Part shown: in pieces, positions 36,168 to 46,403 of the stretch
Layout: each line of letters starts with the position of its first letter
Numbering within the stretch: position 1 is the first letter of the stretch
Origin: Endobacter medicaginis
GTDB lineage: Bacteria > Pseudomonadota > Alphaproteobacteria > Acetobacterales > Acetobacteraceae
DNA: 64,000 nucleotides
Assembly: GCF_014192375.1 (NCBI RefSeq)
Contig: NZ_JACHXV010000007.1
Span: forward strand, 110,125 to 174,124
Direction: 5' to 3'
Notes under the pieces: generated by a model
Database searches by the model: none
Told to the model about the DNA's origin: nothing
Seen by the model: the letters and a program-made list of their open reading frames with translations, nothing else
Translations under genes and position numbers: made by a program

Positions 36168-37532
36168 ATGCCCGACGCCCATATCCCTCCCGATGGCGGC
36201 CTCGACCGGCTCGCCGATCTCATGGCCCGCGCGCGCGCCCACGGGGCCGACAGCGCCGATGCGGTGATGTTCGAGAGCACCTCGCTCAGCCTGTCGGTCC
36301 GCCACGGCAGGCCCGAGGAACTTGAACGCGCCGAGAGCACCGATGTCGGGCTGCGGGTGTTCGTCGGGCAGCGCAGCGCGATCGTGTCGGCGACCAGCCT
36401 CGATCCGCGGGGGTTCGATCTGCTGGCCGAGCGCGCAGTGGCGATGGCGCGGGTGGTGCCGGAGGACCGTTTCGGCGGGATCGGGGATGCGGATGCGCCG
36501 TTCGATGCGGCGATCGGCGCCGCACTCGACCTCGACGACCCGGCCGGCGAGCCGGAGGCGGCAGCACTCGAGGCCCGTGCGGCGGCGGCCGAAGCGGCAG
36601 GGCTGGCGGTGCATGGGGTCACCAACTCCGATGGCGGCTCGGCCGGCTATCGGCGCTCGCGCATCTCGCTGGTGTCCAGCCGCGGCTTCGCGGGCAGCTA
36701 TGCGCGGACGTCGCATTCGGTCTCGGCGGTGCTGCTGGCCGGCGCGGGCACGTCGATGCAGCGCGACTACGACTATCATTCGACGGTGCATCTGGCCGAT
36801 CTCGACGATCCGGCGCTGATCGGCGCACGCGCCGGCGGGCGGGCGGTGGCGCGGCTCGACCCGGTGCGGCCGAAGACCGCCACCCTGCCAGTGGTGTATG
36901 ACCCGCGCGTCGCCGGCTCGCTGCTGGGTCATCTGCTGGGCGCGATCAACGGAGCGTCGATCGCGCGGGGCACCTCGTTCCTCAAGGACCGGATGGGTAC
37001 CCGCATCCTGCCCGAGGGCTTCACGCTCCGCGACGATCCGCGCCGGGTGCGCGGGGGGGCGTCGCGGCCGTTCGACGGCGAGGGGATGGCGACCGAAGCC
37101 CGCGCACTGGTCGAGGACGGGATGCTGGTGAGCTGGGTGCTGGACGGACGCTCGGGGCGGCAGCTCGGGCTGGCGAGCACCGGCAACGCATCGCGCGGCA
37201 CATCCGGCAGCCCGTCGCCCTCCACCACGAACGTCACGCTGAGCCCCGGACGCCTGACGCCGGCCGAGCTGATGGCCGATATCGGCGAAGGCATCTATGT
37301 CACCGAGCTGATGGGCAATGCGGTCAACGGGCTGACCGGCGATTACAGCCGCGGGGCGGCCGGGTTCATGATCCGTGACGGCGCGCTGGCCGAGCCGGTG
37401 GCCGAATTCACCATCGCCGGCAACCTGCTGGAGATGTACGCCTCGCTCGCCGCCGCCGACGATCTGGTGCTGCGGCGCGGGATGGATTCTCCTACACTTC
37501 GCGTCCATCCGCTGATGGTGGCAGGCGGCTGA
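36168..37532 (+). CDS. pmbA: TldE/PmbA family metalloprotease subunit
   Basis: 454 residues. The N-terminal regulatory fold (SLSVRHGRPEELERAESTDVGLRVFVGQRSAIVSATSL) and the C-terminal ISLVSSRGFAGSYARTSHSV, NVTLSPG and LMGNAVNGLTGDYSRGAAGFMI match PmbA/TldE. This subunit lacks the HExxxH zinc site of its partner TldD and forms a heterodimer with it. The complex matures microcin-like peptides and degrades unfolded ones. No tldD lies in the window. Placed 4 bases after an M16 peptidase, it may join a peptide-clearing operon. Confidence 0.93.
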   Translation: MPDAHIPPDGGLDRLADLMARARAHGADSADAVMFESTSLSLSVRHGRPEELERAESTDVGLRVFVGQRSAIVSATSLDPRGFDLLAERAVAMARVVPEDRFGGIGDADAPFDAAIGAALDLDDPAGEPEAAALEARAAAAEAAGLAVHGVTNSDGGSAGYRRSRISLVSSRGFAGSYARTSHSVSAVLLAGAGTSMQRDYDYHSTVHLADLDDPALIGARAGGRAVARLDPVRPKTATLPVVYDPRVAGSLLGHLLGAINGASIARGTSFLKDRMGTRILPEGFTLRDDPRRVRGGASRPFDGEGMATEARALVEDGMLVSWVLDGRSGRQLGLASTGNASRGTSGSPSPSTTNVTLSPGRLTPAELMADIGEGIYVTELMGNAVNGLTGDYSRGAAGFMIRDGALAEPVAEFTIAGNLLEMYASLAAADDLVLRRGMDSPTLRVHPLMVAGG

Positions 37533-37554
37533 TTGTAACCCTATATTGCAGGGC

Positions 37555-38511
37555 ATGATGCAGAACAGACCCTCAGCGTCCCTCTCCGCCGTCCTTGCCC
37601 TGCGTGTGATGACCGCGCTGCCGCTGGCGGTGCCGGCCGCGGCGATGATGGCCGCGCCGATCGTGATCGCGGCCACCGCCGAGGCGCGTCCCGGGGGCGG
37701 CAGCTCGTTCGGCAGCCGCGGCTCGCGCAGCTTCAGCCCGCCGCCCTCGGTGTCGATCGCACCGCGCGGGGCGACGCCGTTCAACCGGCCCGCACCGATG
37801 AACCCAGGGTTCAATCCGGGCTACCGCCCCTATGGCGGGTTCGGCTCGCGGCCGCTGCTGCACGGGTTCGTCGGCGGTCTGCTGGGGGCGGGTCTGTTCG
37901 GCCTGCTCAGCGGGCATGGGTTCTTCGGCGGCGGCTTCGGCCTGCTGTCGCTGCTGGGCACGATCATCCAGCTGACGCTGCTGTTCCTGATCGCGCGCTG
38001 GGTGTTCCGCCGCTTCTTCGCCCGGCAGATGGCGGGCGCGTCGATGCCGCGCGGCATGGCGTTCGGGGGCAATCCGGTGGCCGGCGGTGCTACCGCATCG
38101 AGCGCCCCGCTCAGCCTGCAGCCGCAGGATTTCCGCAGTTTCGAATCGCTGCTGACGCAGATCCAGTCCGCCTGGTCGCGCGGCGATACCGGTGCGCTGC
38201 GCCAGTTCACCACGCCGGAGATGGCGGCGAATTTCAACGCCCAGCTTTCCGACCTCGCCCGTCGCGGCCTGCGCAACCAGGTCTCGGACGTGCGGCTGGA
38301 GAAGGGCGAACTGTCGGAAGCCTGGTCCGAGCCCGGGGCGCAGTATGCGACGGTGGCGATGCGCTACAGCCTGGTGGATGTCACCACCGACGCCGGCGGG
38401 CGCATCGTCGATGGCAATCCGTCGGTCCGCGATCTGGTGACGGAATACTGGACCTTCCAGCGCCGTCCGGGCGGTGCATGGGTGCTGTCGGCGATCCAGC
38501 AGGCCGGGTAA
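37555..38511 (+). CDS. Tim44-like domain membrane protein
   Basis: 318 residues from the ATG at 37555 (TTG at 37546 is possible). Signal-like hydrophobic start, then a Gly/Ser/Pro-rich linker (GGGSSFGSRGSRSFSPPPS). A membrane segment at about residues 120-147 includes LLSLLGTIIQLTLLFLIARW. The C-terminal Tim44-like domain runs from FRSFESLLTQIQSAWSRGDTGAL to WVLSAIQQAG. Bacterial Tim44 homologues are membrane-attached and poorly characterised. It lies 22 bases after pmbA, perhaps the last gene of the thrC-M16-pmbA run, and converges with ctaB with no gap between stop codons. Confidence 0.82.
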   Translation: MMQNRPSASLSAVLALRVMTALPLAVPAAAMMAAPIVIAATAEARPGGGSSFGSRGSRSFSPPPSVSIAPRGATPFNRPAPMNPGFNPGYRPYGGFGSRPLLHGFVGGLLGAGLFGLLSGHGFFGGGFGLLSLLGTIIQLTLLFLIARWVFRRFFARQMAGASMPRGMAFGGNPVAGGATASSAPLSLQPQDFRSFESLLTQIQSAWSRGDTGALRQFTTPEMAANFNAQLSDLARRGLRNQVSDVRLEKGELSEAWSEPGAQYATVAMRYSLVDVTTDAGGRIVDGNPSVRDLVTEYWTFQRRPGGAWVLSAIQQAG

Positions 38512-39447
38512 TCAGCCCAGCCAGCGGTCGATGGCGACCAGCGCGAAGATCGCGCTCAGATAGAACAGGGAGTAGCGGAAGGTCAGCCGCGCGGGGCGAT
38601 CGCCGGTGAGGCTGACACCGTCCGCATCCTGCCGGTCGGTCAGCACCCGCCAGGCCAGCACGATGAAGCCCAGGCCCAGCCCCAGCGCGCCGAGGCCGAA
38701 CACCGGCCCGGCGACGCCGGCCAGGGTCGGGACCAGCGAGACCGGCAGCAGCAGCAGCGTATAGGCGAGGATGTGCCGCCGCGTGCTGCGCGCGCCGTTC
38801 GTCACCGGCAGCATCGGCACGCGCGCGCGGGCATAGTCCTGACAGGCATACAGCGACAGCGCCCAGAAATGCGGCGGCGTCCAGAAGAAGGTGATGGCGA
38901 ACAGCAGCACCGGCAGCAGCCCGACCTGCCCGGTCGCGGCCGCCCAGCCGATGATCGGCGGAAACGCACCGGCCGCGCCGCCGATGACGATGTTCTGCGG
39001 CGTCGAGCGCTTCAGCCACATCGTGTAGATCAGCACGTAGAAGCCGATCGAGCCGGCGAGCCAGGCGGCCGCGACCCAGTTGGTGGCCAGCCCCATCGCC
39101 AGCACCGCCAGCACCGACAGTACGCAGCCATAGACCAGCGCGGTGGTCGGATGCACCCGCCCGGCGGGAATCGGGCGGCGGCGCGTGCGCTGCATCACCG
39201 CGTCGATATCGGCGTCGAACCACATGTTGATCGAGCCAGCCGCGCCGGCGCCGAGTGCTATGCAGGCGATGGCGGCGAGGGCGCGCCAGGCGGCGAGGTG
39301 GGTTGGGGCGATGAACAGGCCGATCGCGCCGGTGAATACCACCAGCGACATCACGCGGGGCTTGAGCAGGGCGATGGCGTCGGCGGGAGACAGGCGCAGG
39401 GGCGAGACGGACGAGGTCACGGTCAGGCTGGGCAACGGGTCACTCAC
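38512..39447 (-). CDS. ctaB: Protoheme IX farnesyltransferase (heme O synthase)
   Basis: 311 residues from the GTG at 39445-39447, which overlaps the methyltransferase stop by 8 bases; a second GTG at 39420 is possible. UbiA-family membrane prenyltransferase. The first Asp-rich motif is NMWFDADIDAVMQRTRRRPIPAG, the second region is YTMWLKRSTPQNIVIGGAAGAFPP, and FFWTPPHFWALSLYA is specific for heme O synthases. It attaches farnesyl to heme B for heme-copper oxidases. No oxidase subunit genes are adjacent in this window, which is unusual for ctaB. Confidence 0.95.
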   Translation of the reverse strand: MSDPLPSLTVTSSVSPLRLSPADAIALLKPRVMSLVVFTGAIGLFIAPTHLAAWRALAAIACIALGAGAAGSINMWFDADIDAVMQRTRRRPIPAGRVHPTTALVYGCVLSVLAVLAMGLATNWVAAAWLAGSIGFYVLIYTMWLKRSTPQNIVIGGAAGAFPPIIGWAAATGQVGLLPVLLFAITFFWTPPHFWALSLYACQDYARARVPMLPVTNGARSTRRHILAYTLLLLPVSLVPTLAGVAGPVFGLGALGLGLGFIVLAWRVLTDRQDADGVSLTGDRPARLTFRYSLFYLSAIFALVAIDRWLG

Positions 39448-40093
39448 ACGGCAGGTGCACGAGGGTGAACAGGCCGGCCGGCGGCACCGGGCGGATCGTC
39501 GCGCGGGCGCGATCCTCGGCCGGCAGCAGCGCGTCGAGCGCGAAATCGGGGTGCCAGCCGAGCAGGCGCGACGACGAGGCCATCGCGCGTTCCACCGCCA
39601 GCCGCGCGCCGCCCTCGGCGAGGAAATGGTTGACGAACAGGATGTGGCCGCCCGGCCGCACCACGCGCTTGAGTTCGGCCAGCAGGCGGCGGGGGTTGGG
39701 CACCACGGAGGCGACGAACATCGCCACCGCGATGTCGAAACTGTCATCGGCGAAGCTGGTCTGCTCGGCATCCATCTCGGCGAGGGCCGCGACATGGGCG
39801 AGGCGCTCGCGGCGGACGCGGCGTCGGGCACGCTCGAGCATGTCGGCCGACAGATCGATCCCGGTCACGCGCTTGTCGGCGTCGTAATACGGCAGGGCGA
39901 GGCCGGTGCCTACCCCCACCTCCAGCACGTCCGAGCCCGGCAGGGCGTTGGCCGCCTGCACCGCCCGACGGCGGCCGAAGGACGAGACCCCGCCGAAGAC
40001 GATGTCATAGACCCCCGCCCAGCGCGCATAGGCGCGTCGGACATCGTGAGCGTCGAGCGCCGTGTGCGGGGCGGTGGGCAGGGTCGCATCCAT
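39440..40093 (-). CDS. pmtA: SAM-dependent methyltransferase, PmtA-like (phosphatidylethanolamine N-methyltransferase)
   Basis: 217 residues from the ATG at 40091-40093. Class I Rossmann methyltransferase: DVLEVGVGTGLALPYY (SAM-binding motif I), VTGIDLSADMLERAR (motif II) and FDIAVAMFVASVVPNP (post II). The N-terminal RRAYARWAGVYDIVFGG and the VRPGGHILFVNHF segment match the Sinorhizobium-type PmtA group, which makes phosphatidylcholine. A ubiquinone methyltransferase role is an alternative. It overlaps ctaB by 8 bases. The open frame extends upstream to 40228 but would swallow the divergent promoter region. Confidence 0.82.
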   Translation of the reverse strand: MDATLPTAPHTALDAHDVRRAYARWAGVYDIVFGGVSSFGRRRAVQAANALPGSDVLEVGVGTGLALPYYDADKRVTGIDLSADMLERARRRVRRERLAHVAALAEMDAEQTSFADDSFDIAVAMFVASVVPNPRRLLAELKRVVRPGGHILFVNHFLAEGGARLAVERAMASSSRLLGWHPDFALDALLPAEDRARATIRPVPPAGLFTLVHLPCE

Positions 40094-40261
40094 GTCGCGA
40101 TCTGTGTGCACCGCCCGGTCAGTCACGGCAAGGGTGCGCCGGCGCGCCACCCCATCAATTCTGCGTCCGTGGCAGGTCCGGGCGGCGGCTGTTGCCGCTG
40201 CACGCCGGAACTGCGACAGTCCGGCCACGAGCGAGACGAATGGACGGCAGGCAGTGGACCG

Positions 40262-40447
40262 ATGAACAAGCTGGTCATATCGGTGGTTCTCGTCTTTGCC
40301 CTGGTGACGGTCGCCGTCGGACGCCTGCTGTCGGTCGGCTGGTTCAACATCATCGCGGTGATCGTGTTCGGTGGCTCCTGGACCGCCGCCATCTGCCTGT
40401 ATTTCGGCAAGGAAATCTGGGCCTGGTTCGACAACCGCTTTCTCTAG
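40262..40447 (+). CDS. Small two-helix membrane protein
   Basis: 61 residues: [20 protein letters not shown] forms one helix, a short loop RLLSVGWFN follows, then [20 protein letters not shown] forms a second, ending [12 protein letters not shown]. Its codons favour GC third positions, and it uses an ATG in the 168-base gap downstream of the divergent methyltransferase start. The last 4 bases overlap the convergent gshB stop. No family recognised. Similar short basic-tailed proteins often attach to membrane complexes, but nothing here says which. Confidence 0.6.
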   Translation: MNKLVISVVLVFALVTVAVGRLLSVGWFNIIAVIVFGGSWTAAICLYFGKEIWAWFDNRFL

Positions 40448-41424
40448 CGCGCCGGCAGCCGGCGTTCGATCGCATCCCAGATCAGCGACGCGGTCTGGAC
40501 GTCGTCGAAGCGGTCGATTTCCTGCAGGCCGGTCGGCGAGGTGACGTTGATCTCGGTGAGCCAGTCGCCGATCACGTCGATGCCGGTGAAGATCAGCCCC
40601 TGGTTGCGCAGCACGTCGCGCAGGGCCTCGCAGATCTCGCGGTCGCGGGGGGTGAGCCCGACGCGCTCGGCGCGGCCGCCGACATGCATGTTGGAACGCG
40701 CCTCGCCCTGGGCGGGGACGCGGTTGATCGCGCCGACCGGCTCGCCATCGACGAGGATGATGCGCTTGTCGCCCTGGCGCACCGCCTTTTCGTAGCGCTG
40801 CACCATCAGCGGCTCGCGCGAGCGGGCGAAATGCATCTCCAGCAGCGATTCGAAGTTCTCGTCATCGGAGCGGATGCGGAACACCCCTGCCCCGCCATTG
40901 CCGAACAGCGGCTTGATGATGATGTCGCCGAACTCGGTGCGGAATTCGCGGATCGCGCGCAGGTCCCAGCTCACCAGGGTGGGTGGCATCAGCTCGGGGA
41001 AATGCGTCACCAGCAGCTTCTCGGGCGCGTCGCGCACGGAGTTCGGGTCGTTGACCACCAGGGTGCGGGGGTGGATGTGCTCGAGCATGTGGGTGGCGGT
41101 GATGTAGGCCATGTCGAAGGGCGGGTCCTGGCGCATCAGCACCACGTCCATGCCGGCGAGGTCGATCACCTCGGGGCTGCCGAACTCGGCATGCGCGCCG
41201 CGGGTGCGGCTGACGCGGACCGGACGCGCACGGGCGGTCAGGCGCGACTCGCGCCCGCCGGGGCCGATGCGGCCCTCGCGCAGGCTCATCTCGCGGTAGT
41301 CGTAATGCCACAGCGCGTGCCCACGGCGCTGCGCCTCGAGCATCAGGGCGAAGGTCGAGTCCGCGTCGATGTTGACCGCCTCCAGCGGGTCCATCTGCAC
41401 GGCAACCTTCAGGATTTCGGCCAT
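40444..41424 (-). CDS. gshB: Glutathione synthase
   Basis: 326 residues, standard for proteobacterial GshB. ATP-grasp enzyme joining gamma-glutamylcysteine and glycine. Visible motifs: [62 protein letters not shown] (ATP-binding loop), MVQRYEKAV and a final [25 protein letters not shown], which binds Mg-ATP and glutathione. It lies 23 bases downstream of the GreB-like gene and probably shares its transcript. It supports the glutathione pool for the GPx-like and other redox proteins. Confidence 0.96.
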   Translation of the reverse strand: MAEILKVAVQMDPLEAVNIDADSTFALMLEAQRRGHALWHYDYREMSLREGRIGPGGRESRLTARARPVRVSRTRGAHAEFGSPEVIDLAGMDVVLMRQDPPFDMAYITATHMLEHIHPRTLVVNDPNSVRDAPEKLLVTHFPELMPPTLVSWDLRAIREFRTEFGDIIIKPLFGNGGAGVFRIRSDDENFESLLEMHFARSREPLMVQRYEKAVRQGDKRIILVDGEPVGAINRVPAQGEARSNMHVGGRAERVGLTPRDREICEALRDVLRNQGLIFTGIDVIGDWLTEINVTSPTGLQEIDRFDDVQTASLIWDAIERRLPAR

Positions 41425-41447
41425 ATCACCCTCGGCAAGACTTCCAC

Positions 41448-41990
41448 TCAGGCGGATGGATAGGCGATCGAAAGGATTTCCACCACCGCCCTGCCCTGCG
41501 GGGTGACGATGCTCACCTCGTCGCCCACCGCGCGGCCGAGCAGGGCACGGGCCAGCGGGGAAGCCAGCGAGATCTCGCCGCGCGCCAGTTCGGCCTCATC
41601 GACGCCGAGGATGCGCACCGTGCGTTCGGCGTCGTCATCACCCGCGTAGGTCACGGCCGCCCCGAAGAACACCCTATCGCGCCGCGCCTGTGCGGCCGGA
41701 TCGACGGGAATGGCGCGGTCGATGCGGCGGGTGAGGAAGCGGATGCGGCGGTCGATCTCGCGCAGGCGCTTCTTGCCGTAGAGGTAGTCGCCGTTCTCGG
41801 AGCGGTCGCCATTGCCGGCCGCCCAGGAGACGATCTCCACCACGCGCGGGCGTTCGTCGCGCAGCAGGGCGTTGAGCTCCGACTGGAGCCGGGCCATGCC
41901 GGCCACCGAGATGTAGCGCCCCACCCCGGGCGGGGCGCCGGGAGCCTCGATCTCGTCGTCCTCGTCCTCGACGGCGTCGGCCTGCGACAT
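41448..41990 (-). CDS. greB: GreA/GreB-family transcript cleavage factor (GreB-like)
   Basis: 180 residues. After a highly acidic 22-residue N-terminus ([11 protein letters not shown]), the coiled-coil domain includes [55 protein letters not shown]. The tip acidic residues D and E (GDRSENGDY) are those that coordinate Mg2+ in RNA polymerase for transcript cleavage. The FKBP-like C-terminal domain starts [11 protein letters not shown]. The [18 protein letters not shown] pattern is that of GreB rather than GreA. Its start overlaps the stop of the upstream galM-like gene (TGATG). Confidence 0.9.
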   Translation of the reverse strand: MSQADAVEDEDDEIEAPGAPPGVGRYISVAGMARLQSELNALLRDERPRVVEIVSWAAGNGDRSENGDYLYGKKRLREIDRRIRFLTRRIDRAIPVDPAAQARRDRVFFGAAVTYAGDDDAERTVRILGVDEAELARGEISLASPLARALLGRAVGDEVSIVTPQGRAVVEILSIAYPSA

Positions 41991-42889
41991 CAGCCCGCCC
42001 GCAGGGTGAGGCGCGCCACGCCGCCGACATGCGCGCCGGGGTCGAGGATGGTCATGCCGGCATCGGCGATGTCGAGGTGATTGACCGCGTCGGTCATGTT
42101 GGTGGCGGGCTCCACGGCGAAGAAATCGCGTCCCGGCGGAACATAGACCACCAGATGACCGAACAGGGCATCGGCGGCGAGCTCGATCGACCGCCCCTCA
42201 TCGGTGGCCGAAGGTGGCCAGGTCAGCGTGGCGAGCTGGTCCCAGCCGGAGAAGCAGTGGTCGATATCCACCCCGTCCAGCGTACGCGGCGGCGCGTAGA
42301 GGAACTCGCCCTCGCAGCGCAGCCTGCCGTCGGGCAGGCCGTCGGGCGTCTTGTGCCACACCGAGCGGGCGTCGAAACCGAGCCGGGTGCCGGCGACCTT
42401 TGGGAAGAACGGGTGCCAGCCGAGCCCCACCGGCTGTGGGCGGCGATCGGTGTTGTGGACGGTGATGCGCACCTCCAGCGCGTCGCCGGCCAGCCGGTAG
42501 AGCAGGGCGGCGTGGTAGGCGAACGGCCATTGCGCCCGCGCCGCCGGGGAGGACGGATCGTGATCGAAGGTCAGCCGGACGTAATCCTCGCCCTGCTCGG
42601 CGATGTCCCAGGGGTGCTGCCAGGCATTGCCGTGGATGGAATTGCGCTCGGGGACGAAATTATGGGCAAGCGCGAACGACTCGCCGCCGAAGCTGAAGCG
42701 GCCGTCGCCGATGCGGTTGGAATAGGGGATCAGCGGATAGGCGGCGACTGCCTGGCCATGCTGGTCGGCCAGGTTGGGGTCGGCGACCGGATGCAGCAGG
42801 GCGACGCCGCGATGCGTCCAGAAAGCAAGCGCGGCCCCCGTCTCGGGCAGCACGCCCAGACGCGATTCTCCGTGGGCCAGCTCGATCAT
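41990..42889 (-). CDS. Aldose 1-epimerase (mutarotase) family protein
   Basis: 299 residues from the ATG at 42887-42889, which has GGGAGGAG upstream; an ATG at 42916 is less supported. Beta-sandwich galactose mutarotase fold. Motifs are YSNRIGDGRFSFGGE (sugar-contacting region), HGNAWQHPWDI, VGLGWHPFF and FVVYVPPGRDFFAVEPATNMTDAVN (the catalytic Glu region). It likely interconverts alpha and beta forms of a hexose. It is transcribed with greB and gshB on the minus strand. The exact sugar is unknown. Confidence 0.85.
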   Translation of the reverse strand: MIELAHGESRLGVLPETGAALAFWTHRGVALLHPVADPNLADQHGQAVAAYPLIPYSNRIGDGRFSFGGESFALAHNFVPERNSIHGNAWQHPWDIAEQGEDYVRLTFDHDPSSPAARAQWPFAYHAALLYRLAGDALEVRITVHNTDRRPQPVGLGWHPFFPKVAGTRLGFDARSVWHKTPDGLPDGRLRCEGEFLYAPPRTLDGVDIDHCFSGWDQLATLTWPPSATDEGRSIELAADALFGHLVVYVPPGRDFFAVEPATNMTDAVNHLDIADAGMTILDPGAHVGGVARLTLRAG

Positions 42890-42961
42890 GGTCTGCGTCT
42901 CCTCCCGCGCCGGCATCCTTGGCGGGCCGGTCCCGTTGCCTGTACGAACGCGCCAGAGGCG

Positions 42962-45187
<2,226 letters not shown>

Positions 45188-45218
45188 GCCGTCAAGGTGG
45201 GCCTCGCACCGCGGCCTT

Positions 45219-45297
45219 GCAAGGCGAAGATCAGCGCCGGCGGCGCAACGCCAAGATCAGCGCCGGCGGCGCAAGGCGAAGATCAGGCGCCGGCGGC
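45219..45297. repeat. Three tandem copies of a 26-bp unit at the sufE 3' end
   Basis: Copies at 45219-45244, 45245-45270 and 45271-45297 read GCAAGGCGAAGATCAG followed by CGCCGGCGGC, with two substitutions in copy 2 and one extra G in copy 3. Copy 3 contains the sufE stop codon and its last codons (minus strand), so the others are extra copies of the gene end placed downstream. Each unit holds a GCGCC/GGCGC inverted repeat. It fills most of the gap between sufE and uvrB. Confidence 0.85.
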
Positions 45298-45723
45298 CGA
45301 GCGGATGGCACGGGCCATCGAGGCGATGCCGTTGCCGCGATTGGCCGACAGCGCCGCGATCAGGCCGAGGTCCTTGAGGAAGGCCGGGTCGGTGGCGGCG
45401 ATCTCCTCGGCCGGGCGTCCCGAATAGACACGCAGCAGCAGGGCGACCAGTCCCGAGACGATGGCCGCGTCGGAGGCGCCGGCAAACGACAGCACGCCGT
45501 CCTGCGTGCGGCTTTCGAGCCAGACGCGGCTCTGGCAGCCGGGGACGCGGTGGGCGTCGTCCATCCAGGCCTCGGGCATGGCGGGCAGCTTGCGGCCGAG
45601 CTCGATGATGTACTGGTAGCGCTGGGTCCAGTCGTCGAACAGCTCGAGCTCGTCGCCGATCGCGGCGATGGCCTCGGCGGCGGTGGCTTCGGCGGGCTGG
45701 ACGAACGGGTCGGGCGCGGACAT
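45283..45723 (-). CDS. sufE: SufE family cysteine desulfuration protein
   Basis: 146 residues from the ATG at 45721-45723; a longer frame from 45759 lacks support. SufE accepts sulfur from SufS for Fe-S cluster assembly. The active cysteine is in HRVPGCQSRVWLE, and QRYQYIIELGRKLPAMPEAW and FLKDLGLIAALSANRGNGIASM are typical family blocks. No other suf genes are nearby, so it is a lone copy. Its final residues (RSAAGA) and stop lie in the first copy of a 26-bp tandem repeat that continues downstream. Confidence 0.95.
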   Translation of the reverse strand: MSAPDPFVQPAEATAAEAIAAIGDELELFDDWTQRYQYIIELGRKLPAMPEAWMDDAHRVPGCQSRVWLESRTQDGVLSFAGASDAAIVSGLVALLLRVYSGRPAEEIAATDPAFLKDLGLIAALSANRGNGIASMARAIRSAAGA

Positions 45724-45755
45724 GGGCCCGGATGTGGCGCGGGGCCGCCGCCGGG

Positions 45756-46403
45756 TCAACCCGTCAGCACGACCTCGAGGAAACGCGGCCCGTGCACGCC
45801 GACCACGCGCTCGAACTCGATATCGGCGGTCGCCGACGGGCCGGAGATGAAGGTCAGCAGGCGCGGCGTGCCCAGCCGGGCCAGCGCCTCGGGCAGCAGG
45901 CCGACGACATCGGCGGCATCGAGCACGCAGACATGCACGCGCGGCAGCACGGTGAGTGCGCGTCGGCCCTGGTCGGGGCGGTGGTCGAGCACGATGCTGC
46001 CGCTCTCGGCGATCGCGCAGGCGGCCCCGGTCAGCACCGCGTCGATCCGGTCGATGGCGGTGTGCGCAAGCAGGCCGTCATCCTCGGTGAGGGCGATGCC
46101 GGGCGGACGCCAGGCGGCGGGCACGCCCGGCGGGACGATCAGGCTGGTCGCATCATGGGCGGCGAGGCACGCGGCGACGGCGTCGGCGATCGCACCCTCC
46201 TGCCTGGCGCGGGCACGCGACAGGCGGGTGAGGCCGACGCCGTAATCGGCGAGACGCTCGGCGAGGCGGGCGACGAGGCCTGCACGCGGCAGGTCGAGGC
46301 TGTGGCGCCATGCGTCATCGGCCGGCGGTAGCGCGGGCTGGCGGATGTTGGCGGCGCGGATCGCAGCCAGGATCGCGCCCTTGGCGGAACCGTCGCGGAT
46401 CAC
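45756..46403 (-). CDS. lutC: Lactate utilization protein LutC (LUD domain)
   Basis: 215 residues from a GTG that overlaps the lutB stop (GTGA). LUD-domain protein: SLIVPPGVPAAWRP, GAACAIAESGSIVLDHRPDQGRRALTVLPRVHVCVL and SGPSATADIEFERVVGVHGPRFLEVVLTG are the usual conserved blocks. LutA, LutB and LutC together oxidise L-lactate to pyruvate; LutC is the small subunit without Fe-S cysteines. It is the last gene of lutABC on this strand. Length and order match the Bacillus and Shewanella systems. Confidence 0.93.
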   Translation of the reverse strand: MIRDGSAKGAILAAIRAANIRQPALPPADDAWRHSLDLPRAGLVARLAERLADYGVGLTRLSRARARQEGAIADAVAACLAAHDATSLIVPPGVPAAWRPPGIALTEDDGLLAHTAIDRIDAVLTGAACAIAESGSIVLDHRPDQGRRALTVLPRVHVCVLDAADVVGLLPEALARLGTPRLLTFISGPSATADIEFERVVGVHGPRFLEVVLTG

